This document shows, piece by piece, positions 15,101-30,100 of a DNA stretch of 64,000 nucleotides; position 1 is the stretch's first letter; every line of letters begins with the position of its first letter. Position numbers and translations under genes: made by a program. The notes beneath the pieces were generated by a model. It worked only from the letters and a program-made list of their open reading frames with translations. It did not search any database and had not been told where the DNA came from. The DNA is from Zerene cesonia (taxonomy: Eukaryota > Arthropoda > Insecta > Lepidoptera > Pieridae). The stretch is taken from the NCBI RefSeq assembly GCF_012273895.1, contig NC_052121.1, positions 5,240,943 to 5,304,942 of the forward strand, written 5' to 3'.

Positions 15101-18100
15101 CTGCTCTTGCCCCCTAAAACACACTGGAGATCCATTTGTACGATGCATTCCCTATAGTAAGTAGAATAATATGACAATTTATATATAAAATATATATTTA
15201 TATATATATAAATATAAAACTTCGCGTCAAACCAGGGAAATTAACAACAAACAAAAAATGCTTAATGTATCTTATTTTCAGGGCCACAATTAATGGATGT
15301 TTCACCGTGTGCACCATCGCCCTGTGGTGCTAATGCCATTTGTAAAGAAATTTCTGGAGCTCCATCGTGTGCTTGCTTACCGGACTTTTTTGGCTCACCG
15401 CCTTATTGTAAACCAGAATGTAGCAGCAATAGTGAATGTCCAAGTGACAAAGCATGTATAAATCAAAAATGTGTGGATCCTTGTACAGGTGCATGTGGTT
15501 CCGAAGCAGAATGCAAAACAATCAGCCATTCACCTATGTGTTTCTGTAGATTAGGATATGTTGGTGACCCCTTTACAAATTGCTACATCCAAAGAGAACA
15601 AATTCAAGAACAGTCTTCACCATGTATGCCATCACCTTGTGGATCTAATGCTGTTTGTAAGGAATATAATTCAGCCGGTTCTTGTTCTTGCTTACCTAAT
15701 TATATTGGCAATCCATACGAGGGATGTCGACCTGAATGTACAATTAATTCAGATTGCACACCGGATAAAAGTTGCATTCGTAATAAATGTCAAGACCCCT
15801 GTCCTGGTACGTGTGCACCTAATGCAATCTGCACTGTTGTAAACCATCTTCCATCGTGTAATTGTCCTCCTGGATATACAGGTGACTCATATCAACAGTG
15901 CGACATCATAAAAGGTACACAAATATTATTGTTAGAACTTATTACGTAAGTTAATTATATTGGAAATCAGCTAAGATGCATTCACTTTTTTTTTTTCAGA
16001 AAAAGAAATGGAACCGGTGACGCCATGCGTGCCAAATCCTTGTGGACCAAATAGTATTTGTCGTGCAGTAAACGATCAAAGTGTATGCTCTTGCATGCCT
16101 CAGTATACTGGATCACCTCCAGGTTGCCGCCCTGAGTGTACTATCAGTTCTGAATGCCCTGTAGATAAAGCATGTATAAATCTAAAGTGTGCCAATCCAT
16201 GCCCGGGTCATTGTGGCTTTAACGCTGAGTGTAGAGTTATAGCTCACAGTCCAATATGCTCCTGTAAATCTCAGTACACTGGTGATCCTTTCACACGATG
16301 CTATTTACAAAGTAAGTTTTTGAATAAAATTTTACAGACACTATTTAATCACGGTCTCATAGTAGATATTAAATAATTATATTTTTTATTCTAGTACCCA
16401 TACAGGATACTCCACAAACAGACCCATGTGTTCCCAATCCATGTGGAGAAAATTCAATATGTCGGAATAATAATGGTATGCCAGTATGCAGTTGTATGCC
16501 AGATTTCCAAGGAGCACCACCGAATTGTAGACCAGAATGCGCTATTAATCAGGATTGTCCATCTAACAAAGCATGCATCAATATGAAATGCATTGATCCC
16601 TGCCCTGGCAGTTGTGGAATAAATGCTCAATGTACAGTATTCAACCATTTCCCAGCTTGTACATGTCAACGAGGTTTAACTGGCGACCCATTTAGCCGCT
16701 GCTATGTCGTAGAACAAATTAAAGGTAAGTAATATAGCGCTTGACTTATCGAAGCTTTATAATCACTATGATTAATGCATTTGTTATTTTTTATTTCATA
16801 GAAGAACAAAAACCAGATCCATGCAACCCGAGTCCTTGTGGATTTAATACCCAATGCTCCAACGGTATTTGCACTTGCATTGATGAATATTTTGGCGATC
16901 CTTACTCGGGATGTAAACCTGAATGTATCACAAGTATGGAATGTTCAACAGAAAAAGTATGTTCCAGAAACAAGTGCATAAATCCTTGTCCTGAAATGTG
17001 TGCGCCTAGTGCTGAATGCAACGTTTACAATCACATTCCTATTTGTACATGTCCGATTGGAACCTCTGGTAATGCATTTGTCGAATGCCATAAAACCGAA
17101 GGTAAGTTATTTTTTCCGTTTTTATAAACGTGTTTGGTGAAAGTGGCATTATTAAAAGTTATTGATTATTGTTATTGATGAAAATTATAATTGTTATTGA
17201 TTTTAGTTTCTGAAGTCAAACCGTGCAGTCCGAATCCATGTGGACCTAACAGTCAGTGCCGAGCCATAAATAATCAAGCAATATGCTCTTGTTTGCCAAC
17301 CTATATTGGAAGCCCACCTTCTTGTCGTCCAGAATGCACAATAAGTGCCGAGTGCCCTTCGAATCAGGCCTGTAATAATTATAAATGCATAAATCCTTGC
17401 ATCGGTAGTTGCGGTTATGAAGCTCGATGTGAAGTTATAAATCATAACCCCATATGTTCATGTTCACCGCAACAAACAGGGGACCCATTTTCACACTGTG
17501 CACCTATCGGTAAAAACATCCTTCTTATAACTTTCAACCGATTGAATTAAGTTTTTAATCTGCATAATTTAATGTGTTTTCTAATATATGTTTTAGTTTC
17601 GGCACCTTTACCACCTGTAGATCCTTGTACACCTTCACCTTGCGGCCCACATTCAATTTGCAAAGTTATAGGCGAGGCCCCTTCATGTACATGTATGCCA
17701 GATTATATTGGAGCGCCACCAAATTGTCATCCTGAATGCATAAGTAACTCAGAATGTTCTACGAACCTTGTTTGTTTAAATCAAAAATGCAAGGACCCTT
17801 GCCCAGGCAGCTGTGGTTACAATGCTGATTGCGTGGTAATAAGTCACGGCTTAATGTGCACTTGTCCTTATGGACAAACAGGAGATCCATTTGTTTCCTG
17901 TAATCCTATTAGAGGTAATGTTTTTAACTATATAATGTCATATGTGAAATCAATATTCAAAAGTTTGAAAAACTTTTACAATATTACAATGATTTATGTT
18001 TTTTAGATTCTATAATAGAGTACAATTCGCCTTGTGAACCATCACCGTGTGGACTGAATGCTGAGTGCAATGAAAGAAACGGTGCAGGTTCTTGCAAATG

Positions 18101-21100
18101 TTTAGACTCGTATATCGGCAATCCCTATGAAGGTTGCCGTCCTGAATGTGTATTGAACAGCGATTGCAATCCAACATTAGCTTGTATTCAAAATAAATGC
18201 AGAGATCCTTGTCCTGGCACCTGTGCACCGAATGGTATTTGTCAAGTTGTGAACCACATACCTTCATGTTATTGTCCAGTTGGATTTTCTGGAGATCCGT
18301 ACACGTACTGTAAGGAAAAAATCGAAGGTGTGTAGAATATGTATTTATTGAAAAAAAAAACTTTATAAAATATTTAATGTAATTATTTTTAATAAAAATA
18401 TGTAACTTTGAATTTTATTTACTTAAATTTCCAGATATCAAAGTGACACCGTGTACACCATCACCATGTGGACCTAATAGTCTATGTAGAGAAATGAATT
18501 CACAAGCAATATGTACTTGCTTAGAAAACTACGTTGGTGCTCCTCCAACCTGTCGCCCAGAATGTACAATTAATAGCGAATGTCCAAGTGATAAAGCTTG
18601 TATTAATCGTAAGTGTGTTGACCCTTGCCAAGGGCAATGTGGCAGGAACTCTAATTGTAGAGTTATAAGTCATAACCCTATATGTTCATGCCAGGAACAA
18701 TATACTGGAGATCCTTTCTCATTTTGTATGCCAGGTATGTAGCATGATACAAATTATTAGCAAAAGACTTAAATCTGATTGAGCTTAGAATGGTGAAAAT
18801 CGTTGCTTTGTATAATAATATGCGTGTTTTGTTTTTAGTTCCTTTATCGGTTCCACCACTTGAAGCCCAAAGAAATCCATGCATACCATCTCCATGTGGA
18901 CCGAATGCACAGTGTCAAGAATATAATGGCGTTCGTTGTACTTGTCTTGAAAATTATATTGGAACTCCACCTAGGTGTCGACCGGAATGTACATTAAGTT
19001 CCGAATGTAAGGCAGATAATGCTTGTATAAATAATAAATGTAGAGATCCATGTCCTGGAGCCTGTGGACTTAATGCCGAATGTAATGTCAATAATCACTT
19101 GCCCATCTGTGCGTGTATTCCCGGATATACAGGCGATCCTTTCACCCGATGCGATTTCAAATTAGAAGGTAATGTATATTTTATGAATATTATTATGAGT
19201 CATTTTTAATATAAATTTTATTGAATAATGTTTTAAATCTATATATAATTTAATTCGTAATGTTATGTTACGTATATGTTAAAAATTATTAATATTGTTG
19301 TGTGTAATAAAATACGAATGAAATCTTTTAAAAGTCAACGAAAATCATACTATACAACTCTATTTTAGAATCAGTTTCAAGTGATCCTTGTTCTTCATCT
19401 CCCTGTGGAGCAAATGCGATATGCAATAATGGAGAGTGCTACTGTCTTCCTGAATATTATGGTGATCCCTATGTTGGATGCAAGCCCGAATGTATTCTGA
19501 ATTCTGATTGTCCTCGCAATAAGGCTTGCATAAACAACAGATGTAAGGATCCTTGTGCAAATACTTGTGGAATGAACGCAACTTGTGATGTAATCAATCA
19601 TATACCGGCGTGCTCTTGTCAACGTGGCACCAGCGGTGATCCTTTCAATTATTGTTCCATAATAAGAGGTAATGCCCTTCCAACTGATTCACATCTATTA
19701 TGATATAGTTGTTTTTTTTTTCCATTATTTATTTGTTGGTTTATTTGCAGAAGATTCTACGCCGATTAATATGTGCAATCCATCACCATGTGGCCCATAC
19801 AGTCAATGTAGAGATATAAACGGCCATGCTGTATGTGTATGTGTGCCAGGCTATATAGGTTCACCACCGAACTGCCGACCGGAATGTGTACTCAGCTCCG
19901 ATTGTGCATTAAACCAAGCTTGCTCTAACCAGAAATGCATCGACCCATGTCCCGGCGCCTGTGGCCAACACACAAATTGTATGGTCATTAATCATAATCC
20001 AGTGTGTACTTGTTTGCATGGATATTCAGGAGATCCATTCTCTGCTTGTCAGCTAATTCGTAAGTTTCTCATTAATTAGTATATATTTAGCTGTGTTTGT
20101 TTATCTTTTTTAAAATAAAAGAATGGTTTTCGTAATAAAATTTGAAATACCTAATCCTTGCGATTTATAAATTCTATAGTTTATAAAATATATTATTAAA
20201 ATAATTGTAATGCATATTTTACGTTAAATTGCCTGCACTCGTGTTATAATTTTCGTTACGATTACAGAATCTTCACCTCCCATTCGTGTAAACCCATGTC
20301 TGCCATCACCATGTGGGCCTAATTCACAATGTGTCGAACTTGGAGATGAAGCTGATTGTAAATGTTTGCCTGAGTTTATTGGTGCACCTCCCGCATGTCG
20401 CCCTGAATGTACAAGCAATACTGATTGCTCTTCCAACATGGCGTGTATTAATAGGAAATGTCGCAACCCATGCTCGGGTGCTTGTGGCATAAACGCAGAT
20501 TGTAGAGTAGTCAGCCACACGCCCATATGCTTGTGTCAAAATGGTTATGTTGGCGACCCCTTCCTTCAATGCACTTTACAATCAGAACCAACTGTTATTG
20601 AACGACCGACGCCGTGTGTGCCTTCTCCGTGTGGCAGCAATACTGAATGTAAAGAACAAGATAACGTTGGATCTTGCGTTTGTCTTCCGGGTTATTTCGG
20701 TGATCCATATGTTTCCTGTAAACCTGAATGTTTCATTAATTCTGACTGCCCGTCAAATCAGGCCTGCCAGAAAAATAAGTGTATCGACCCATGTCCGGGA
20801 ACTTGTGGAATAAATGCTCAATGCTATGTAACAAACCACATACCCAGCTGTGTCTGCCCCGAACAACATTTTGGAGATCCATATAAAATATGTTCATATA
20901 AATCCCATAGTAAGTTATGTTATTTAGTACTTCCCCATAATAATGTTTTAATGGTTATGCCTTTAAATTAAAATTATTGTTTTTTGCAGCTGAAGTAGTG
21001 GATCCATGTAACCCATCACCTTGTGGACCGAATAGTTTATGCAATGCTCGAGATAATGTTGCTGTTTGTTCATGTCAGCCGGGCTATCAAAGTTCACCGC

Positions 21101-24100
21101 CTACATGTAGACCTGAATGTTTAACTAATTCTGAATGTCCACTTGATAAAGTGTGCGAAAACCAAAAATGTACATCACCGTGTCCTCGTGGTTGTGGAAT
21201 TAATACAGATTGTCGAGTTATCAATCACAATCCAATATGTTCATGTAAAAATGGATACACGGGTGATCCTTTCTCAGTTTGTATTGTACTTGAAACTGAA
21301 CCAGTTTTAAGTGCACCGACAGATCCTTGTCTTCCTTCTCCATGTGGATTAAATTCTGAATGCCGCGATGTGGGAGGTATACCGTCCTGTTCTTGTAAGA
21401 CCGGATTCCTCGGAAGTCCACCAAATTGTAGACCAGAGTGTATAATTAACACAGATTGCAGTAGCGATAGAGCATGTATGAATATGAAGTGTCAAGATCC
21501 TTGTCAGGGCTCATGTGGCTTCCACGCAATCTGTAATGTTGTTAATCACGTACCAGTTTGTTTATGCCCGCAAGGTTACATAGGAGATCCCTTTACAGCG
21601 TGCACAATTAAAATTGAAGGTAAAGTTTGTTTTGCAAATTTTTAATAATGTAAAAAGATGTAGTGTATTTTGTAACTTTGATTTTATATCAGGAAGAGAA
21701 AATTTTTAGAAAGTAAGAAGCCATTATGCCTTTAAGATTTAATCTAAAATTCACATTTAATATTTTTTTAGAAAAACCACAAAAACAAGACCCCTGCAAT
21801 CCTTCACCATGTGGTCCAAACGCCGTTTGCAACAACGGGATGTGCACATGTCTCTCGGAATATACAGGAGATCCGTATTTCGGATGTCGACCAGAGTGCG
21901 TGCTTAGTACCGACTGTCCCATCGATAAAACGTGTTTACGTTCTAAATGCGTGAATCCATGTATTAATATGTGCGGACTGGGCGCTGAATGTAATGTTTA
22001 CAATCACGTTGCAATATGTAGTTGCCCTACTGGTATGACTGGTGATGCCTTTACACAGTGCTTGAAAATTGACAGTACGTATTTATAAATATTACGTCCC
22101 AAAAGGATATAATTGTGATAAGATGCTTAAAGAAAAATAAATAAATTAAACTTAACAAATAAATTAATTTCCAGAACCGACGAGTAGACCGTGTGACGCT
22201 TCTCCTTGTGGCCCAAACAGTATTTGCAGAGATGCAAATGGACAAGCAATATGTGCATGTATACAAGGATATGTGGGAAATCCACCTAATTGTAGACCAG
22301 AATGTATACAAAGCACGGATTGTCCACTATCTTTAGCATGTATAAATATGAAGTGTCAAGATCCATGTCCAGGATCATGTGCCCCTAATGCTGATTGTAA
22401 AGTTATCAACCACAACCCTGTATGTTCTTGCCCCCCAAGATATACAGGATCTCCGTTTACGCATTGTTTTGGTAAATAATAACTCTATTTTATTAGCGCA
22501 TCTTATAGTGTCTATTAGTATCAATCTCAAATTTTTACTAATTTTTTCTTCTTTATTTCAGTTCAAAAATTAGAGGAACCAGTTAAAAATCCATGCGTTC
22601 CGTCACCATGTGGACCAAATAGTGCTTGCTCAGTGACAAATACTGGTGACGGCCATATTTGTTCCTGTCAACCCACTTTCGAAGGAACACCGCCTAACTG
22701 CCGTCGTGAATGTACATCAAGTGATGAATGCTCACCTGATAAAGCCTGCATAAATTATAAATGTAAAGACCCGTGCGTGGGTTCTTGTGGAACAAATACA
22801 AAGTGCACAGTGCGGCTTCACACAGCGATGTGCACATGTGAAGATGGTTATAATGGCGATCCTTTCTTATCTTGCTACCTAGTACCACAGCTATTGGAGG
22901 TCATAGATCCTTGTAACCCATCACCTTGTGGAGCAAATAGCTATTGTAAATTATCAACATCAGGTATTGCCGCTTGTAGTTGCCATGAAGGATATTTCGG
23001 AAATCCATATGAAGGATGTCGTCCTGAATGTGTAGTTAACAGTGATTGTCCTTTCAATAAAGCATGTCTAAAAAATAAATGTCAAGATCCCTGTCCTGGC
23101 GTATGTGGTTCAACGGCAATTTGTCAAGTTGTAAATCACTTACCATCATGCTCCTGTTCTCCTGGTTACACAGGAAATCCATATTCCTATTGCCACATTA
23201 TAATTAAGGAAGAAGGTAAGTTTAGTTTATTTTTTCACATTATTTTTTTGTCATTGATTTGTAATAATTACATAATGTAATAACATTTACCTGATTTCAA
23301 TGTTTGTATTTTAGAAACTACGTCACGCGATCCATGCGTGCCAAATCCTTGTGGAAGCAACACAGTATGCAAAAGTAATAATGGCCTAGCGTCTTGTTCC
23401 TGCTCACCAGAATATTTTGGTGTACCTCCTAACTGTCGACCAGAATGTACAGTTAGCTCTGAATGCCCATCGACAAAAAGTTGCGTTCAGCAAAAATGTG
23501 TAGACCCATGTATAAATGTATGTGGTCAAAATGCCGAGTGTAGAGTGGTTAACCATGCACCCATTTGCTCGTGTCGACAAGGATATGAAGGAGATCCATT
23601 CATAAGATGCGCGCTTCTCCCAAGTAAGTTCTATGCTCTATAATGAACTGCTCTATAATTTTTACTGTATTTTAATTACTAGACGATCATCCCGGTTCCG
23701 CCTGGATATCAAGATGCCTGTTATATCCCAAGGAAGCATTTAATCGGGATAAAAAGTATTCTATCACCCAAGTCAGCTCATACCCTGTCTGTATACCAAA
23801 TTTCATCTAAATCCGTTCAGTACTAGTTCAGCGTGATTGACAGACAAACATCAAAACAAACTTACACATTTATAATATTAGAGTGATTTTACAAATGACC
23901 AATAATTTAATTTAATATTTTTTAATAGAAATACCATCAGTGGATTCCAACCCATGTGTGCCATCGCCTTGCGGACCGAACTCATTGTGTCAAACCATGA
24001 ACAAAGCACCCGTGTGTTCCTGTATGTCAAATTATATAGGAACCCCACCGAACTGCAGACCTGAGTGTACTATTAATTCAGATTGTCCAAGCCACAAGGC

Positions 24101-27100
24101 TTGTATCAACCAAAAATGTAAAGATCCATGTGTTGGATCGTGTGGACTACAGACCGTATGCCACGTGCATCAACATGCAGCAATTTGCAGTTGTTCAGAA
24201 GGATATACAGGAAATCCATTTGAAAGTTGTTTTATTCAAGAAGCTATTGGTATGTATAAATATACTTTTCTGTCCTATGATTAATTGTATCAAATAGAAT
24301 GTATTGATGATGTGATGGATGAACAATGTGCATTACTAAAATGTTTATAATTTATTACAGAGCCAATACCAGACAAATATGATAACTGCAATCCTAATCC
24401 ATGTGGAGCTAATGCCCAATGCAATGACGGCAGATGTTCTTGTTTACCTAATTACTTCGGAAATCCTTACATGAGTTGTCGCCCTGAATGTACACATAAT
24501 TCGGACTGTGCATCTTCTTTAGTGTGTGTTAACACTAAGTGTGTTAATCCATGTACCAATCTTTGTGGAAGAGGCGCAACCTGTGAAGTTTACAACCACA
24601 TTCCAATGTGTTCTTGCCCGCGCAATACATCAGGCAATGCTTTTGTATATTGTGCTCCTCTTGCAGGTAAGTGTCAAAATGACAGTTACCTTGGATGGAT
24701 AATAAAAATTATGGTAACGTTTAAATTATTAATGTTATATTTTGTTTTAGTTGTCGAAGAAAATGTTGACCCATGCATTCCTTCACCATGTGGACCAAAC
24801 AGTGTATGTAGAAATATACAAAACCAGGCGGTATGTTCTTGTCTACTGGGATATATCGGAGCTCCACCATCGTGCCGTCCCGAATGTGTGATCGATTCAG
24901 ACTGTTCAGCATTATTATCTTGTTCCAACCAGAAGTGCATGAATCCATGTCTCGGTTCTTGTGGTATCAACGCTGAATGTAAAATACACAATCACAAACC
25001 GATATGTTACTGCCGCAATGGATTGACTGGAGATCCCTTTATTCAATGTTTACAAGTTCAAAGTAAGATTTTACTGCTAACTTCAATAACTTTTAGAGTT
25101 CAAATGTGTTTGAAGGATATTCATAAATTTTTAAAATTTAATTGCAGATGAACCCCTTATAGAGAGGAGTCCATGTGAACCTTCTCCATGCGGTCCGAAC
25201 TCATTATGCAAAGACACAAATGGAAAGACACAGTGTACTTGTTTGAATGGATATATAGGACAACCACCGTATTGCCGTCCAGAGTGTGTCACAAATAGCG
25301 AGTGTAATTTTGATAAGTCTTGCATAAATAATAAATGTGTGGATCCTTGTGTGGGCGCTTGCGCTCGCAATGCTGAATGCCGTGTAGTAAGTCATTCGCC
25401 TCAATGCTCATGTCAACAGGGATACCGAGGGGATCCTTTCAACGAATGCGTGATTATAACAGGTAATTCGCTGATCAATTAGTGTTCTTTAGAAGGCAAT
25501 ATGGTTATCTGGTCTTGCTCTCATTTTAACATTGCTAAATAAGAATATCTCTTCTCAGGTGAAGTTCAAAACCCTATTGAAAAAACGAAACCTTGTACAC
25601 CAAATCCATGTGGTCCAAATGCTGTTTGCCAAGAACGTGACAACTCTGCAAGTTGCGTGTGCATAAGTGATTTCTATGGAAATCCATATGATGGATGCAG
25701 ACCAGAGTGTCTGCTTAATTCAGACTGTCCTCAAAGTCTTGGATGCATAAATAATAAATGCCGCGATCCATGCCTTGGCTTCTGTGGTATCAACGCAATC
25801 TGCCAAACTGTAGATCATTCACCGAAATGTTCCTGCATATTCGGATACATTGGAAATCCCTATGACAATTGTATCCTTAAACAAGGTTAGTTTGCATTTT
25901 TTATTTCATTTTTATTTGTAAACTTTACAGTATTATATAATATAACGAAATTTGCATATTATTTCAGAAGAACCATCTGATCCCTGTACACCATCCCCAT
26001 GCGGTCCTCATAGTACTTGTTTGGCTCGAAATAATCAAGCAATATGTTCATGTTTACCGGATTACACGGGATATCCACCAAACTGTAGACCGGAATGTGT
26101 AATGAGTTCAGAATGTGCACTGAATAAAGCATGCATTAAACAAAAATGTGTCAATCCATGTGTGGACACCTGTGGAGAAAATGCTCAATGTCAAATTCAT
26201 CGCCATAGCCCATATTGCACTTGTTTGCCTGGTTATGAAGGAGACCCATTTGTACGCTGTGTTAAGGAAAGACCTCAAATCGATACTGTTGGTAATCCTT
26301 GTAGTCCCAGTCCCTGTGGACCAAATGCTTTCTGTAGGAATTCTGGCGGTTCTGCAAATTGTAATTGCAAAGAGGGATACATCGGTACTCCGCCTCAATG
26401 TGCACCGGAATGTACAATTAATGCAGATTGTCCTAGTAATCGGGCATGTGTTCGTGAAAAATGTATTGACCCTTGCTTAGGATCGTGTGGAAGTAATACA
26501 CAATGTAGAGCGATCAACCATCTCGCAATTTGTACGTGTATTGAAGGATACCGTGGAGATCCATTTGTCGGGTGTTATGCAATAATCAAAGGTTTGTATT
26601 ACAACTAAAAGATAGGTAATTTTAATTGTAATTATGGTTTTTTCTCTACTAATCTGAGTTTCGTTTACTTCGTTACGCTGCATACTTACAAAAAGTAAAG
26701 CCCATTTATTTATTTCAGAAACCACCCCGTCTTTGACATCAGATCCTTGTGCAACATTCCCATGCGGAATTAACGCTATTTGCTCAAACGGCACATGTTC
26801 TTGTATTCAAGGCTATCACGGCAACGCTTATATAGAATGTAGACCAGAGTGTACCAGTGATAATGAATGCCTAAAAAATCAAGCATGCATTAATTACAAG
26901 TGCGTCGACCCATGCATAAACGCTTGTGGAGCTGATGCCGTTTGTAACGTATATAATCATATTGCAATTTGTGAATGTCCTGCGCCACTTCAAGGCGATC
27001 CATTTATTGCATGCCGTCGCGTTATAGGTAAGATTTATAATTTGAAAAAGATGCCTAACATATCCAAATGGATGTTAGCTTCGAAGACACTTAACCGATA

Positions 27101-30100
27101 TTTTTTTTCAATTTTTCTTTCTTTACCTTATCACTGTTGAAATGTTTTCCGTTCTTTCTATCTTTAAAAACTATCTACAAAAAAAAAACAAAATAAATTT
27201 CATTATAATTTTCTTATTGCATTTTCTTGCCTTTCTTATTAGCTCCGGTGGTAAGCGATCCATGCATGCCAAATCCATGTGGCCCAGATAGTATATGCCG
27301 TGCCGATGGTACAGTTGCGCATTGCTCTTGCCGACCACCAACCTTTGATGAGCCGCCTACCTGCCGGCCTGAATGCCGACACAACTCCGATTGTACCGCT
27401 AACCTCGCCTGTCGCAACAACAAGTGCCAGGATCCATGTCCCGGTAGTTGTGGCACGCATGCAATTTGCCATACAATGGCGCACTCTCCAATTTGCAGTT
27501 GTCCCATACACTACACAGGCGATCCATTTATTCGCTGTTTACCAGGTAAAATACACAACTTAAAGAATACAGACATATAATTTGTGTTATAAAAAAAATG
27601 TATTCATAAAATATATCATAAAATGTTAAAATATGTGTTTCATACATTTTTTTTTTTATTTAATGCACTTTCCTTAATATTGTTAATCATAAAAAGTATC
27701 AATACACATTAAATAATAATAATCATTTATCCACAGCAGTCCAGTCCGAACCGAAAATACCATCAGCTTGTAGTGAATGCGGCCCTAATGCTGACTGTGT
27801 TGGTGGATCGTGCCGCTGCCGAGACAACTATTTAGGCAATCCACCATTCTGCCGTCCCGAGTGTATTAGCTCCTCGGACTGCGAGTGGCGGTTCACTTGT
27901 GTCAACAAGCGATGCATCGATCCTTGCCCTGGCGCTTGCGGCCTGAACGCCCTCTGTACTCCAGCTGCACACGAACCACGTTGCCAGTGCCCTCCAAACA
28001 CCCTTGGAAACCCACTTATAGAGTGTCGACTCGTCGAGAATATTCGTAAGACAGACTGAGTTGGAAGATTGCTTAATCTTACAACAACACGTAAAATTAT
28101 TATTGCTAAAAGAATGAATTAAAACGAGAGCGCGATTCGGATATGTTTTCGGTTTAAAAACTTAGGCATGGGTTTTTCTAACGAAACATAGTCAGTCGCA
28201 AACTCGTCGAAAAGACTATCGAAAAAGCTTCCGTACCGCTTTGCCCTTTAAAACTATGCCAAGTTATTACGGAATCACGCTATAATTTTAAAAAATGTTA
28301 CAGAAAAACTACCGAACGACCCCTGCAATCCTTCTCCATGTGGTCCTGGTGCGATATGTCGCGCTCGAGGTAGTGGTGCTTCCTGTGAATGTGAACCTGG
28401 ATTAAGAGGTGATCCATACACTGGCTGTCGGCCGGAATGTCTCGCCGACTCGGACTGCTCTCCTACGCGCGCTTGCATCCGCTCTAAGTGCCGCGACCCA
28501 TGTGACGGCACTTGCGGTGTGGGAGCCGACTGTGAAACGGTCAACCATGTGCCGCTGTGCTCGTGCCCACCAGGAACAAGAGGAAATGCGTTTGAGAAAT
28601 GTGATACAGTGATAACAGGTACTTTACAAATAGAATACAGTAATCTTTATTATATCAATAAGGGAAAACAACAACGTCTATACCGATTTTGTTTATCGAT
28701 TGCTTAATCCAATTATATTAATAAACAAAAAATATTTCATTCAATAATGCAAGTTATTGTTATTGTAGCGCCGCCATGTACACCATCGCCGTGTGGACCC
28801 GGAGCAATTTGTTCAGTTGTGAACAACAACGCTATTTGTTCTTGTCCAAGTGGCACTAGTGGAGACGCCTCATCGTCTGGTTGTCGACCCGAGTGTGTCG
28901 TCAGCTCTGAATGTCCACGAGATCGCGCTTGTGTCCGGAATAAATGCATTGACCCATGTCTAGGAATTTGTGGCAATGGAGCTATGTGTCGTGTCTTCGA
29001 TCATGCACCTATTTGCTCTTGCCCGCCATCCACCACAGGCGATCCGTTCAATAATTGTGTTGCAAGAGGTAATTCTTTTTTACAAATTATAAAACAATAT
29101 TATTTTGATATTTTAAAAGCAATTAACAGTAGCAGTAGTAACAATGAAGGATTTATTATTAATTTAAACTATACATAAAATAAAACTGTAGAATTTTTTT
29201 ATACATAAAAAATCTTAATAAAATAGCCAGGGTGTTAAAGGACAACCAATTAAACCCATTTTCAGCATTTTAGAATTTTTGTCTGTTTGTCTGTTTGTCG
29301 GTTTATTTGTTCGGGTATCACGTAAAATATACAAAAGCAATTTAGATAATTTTTGTACACAACGATTGAGTAACTTGAAGTACTTTTAGTTTTTGTTTCA
29401 TTGCATTCGGTTCAGTCTATCAATATATATATGAATTTTAAATATTTCTTTGAGGTAAACTTAGCATTAGCACTTATGTACACTTCGTCGTATGTTAACT
29501 ATGTCCAGATAGTTCCACCCATAGCGTTGTTTATAAAGAAGCACTAGCATAAATAAATAAAAGATTGTATCGGTATCCTCCAACAGTACTTCGCACTAAA
29601 AAAAGTTATAAGTTCCGATATCCACGCCAACGAAGACGCAGGCACAGCTAGTATTCAAATAAAAATGCAAATAATATTGTAATTTTTGTTTTTAATCTTA
29701 CAGAGGCACCCACAACATCGCCAACCGTTTATGATCCTTGTGACCCGAATCCGTGTGGCCCGCATGGAACCTGTCGAGATGGCTTCTGTTCATACCCAGA
29801 GTGTATAGTCAACGACGACTGCTCTGGTGATCGTTCATGTATAAATCGAAAATGTTCCGACCCATGCATAGATTCTTGTGGTGAAAATGCTATATGTACG
29901 GGTGTGAGACATTCAGCTATATGTTCATGCCCTATCGGCTACACAGGTTATGCGCTTGTTCGATGTGAACGTATTAAAATATCTACTCCACCACCTCCAA
30001 CTCCAGAGTGCACAAGAGATGAGCAATGTGCCGACAACGCAGCTTGCGTTGACACTAAATGCCTTCCAGTTTGCGCTCAGAACAGCTGTGGCTTGAATGC

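Noticed and set aside
1..27027. Regular repeats as a CRISPR array or satellite
   Set aside because: The repeats are diverged protein-coding exons with introns in a eukaryotic gene; there are no short identical repeats with spacers.
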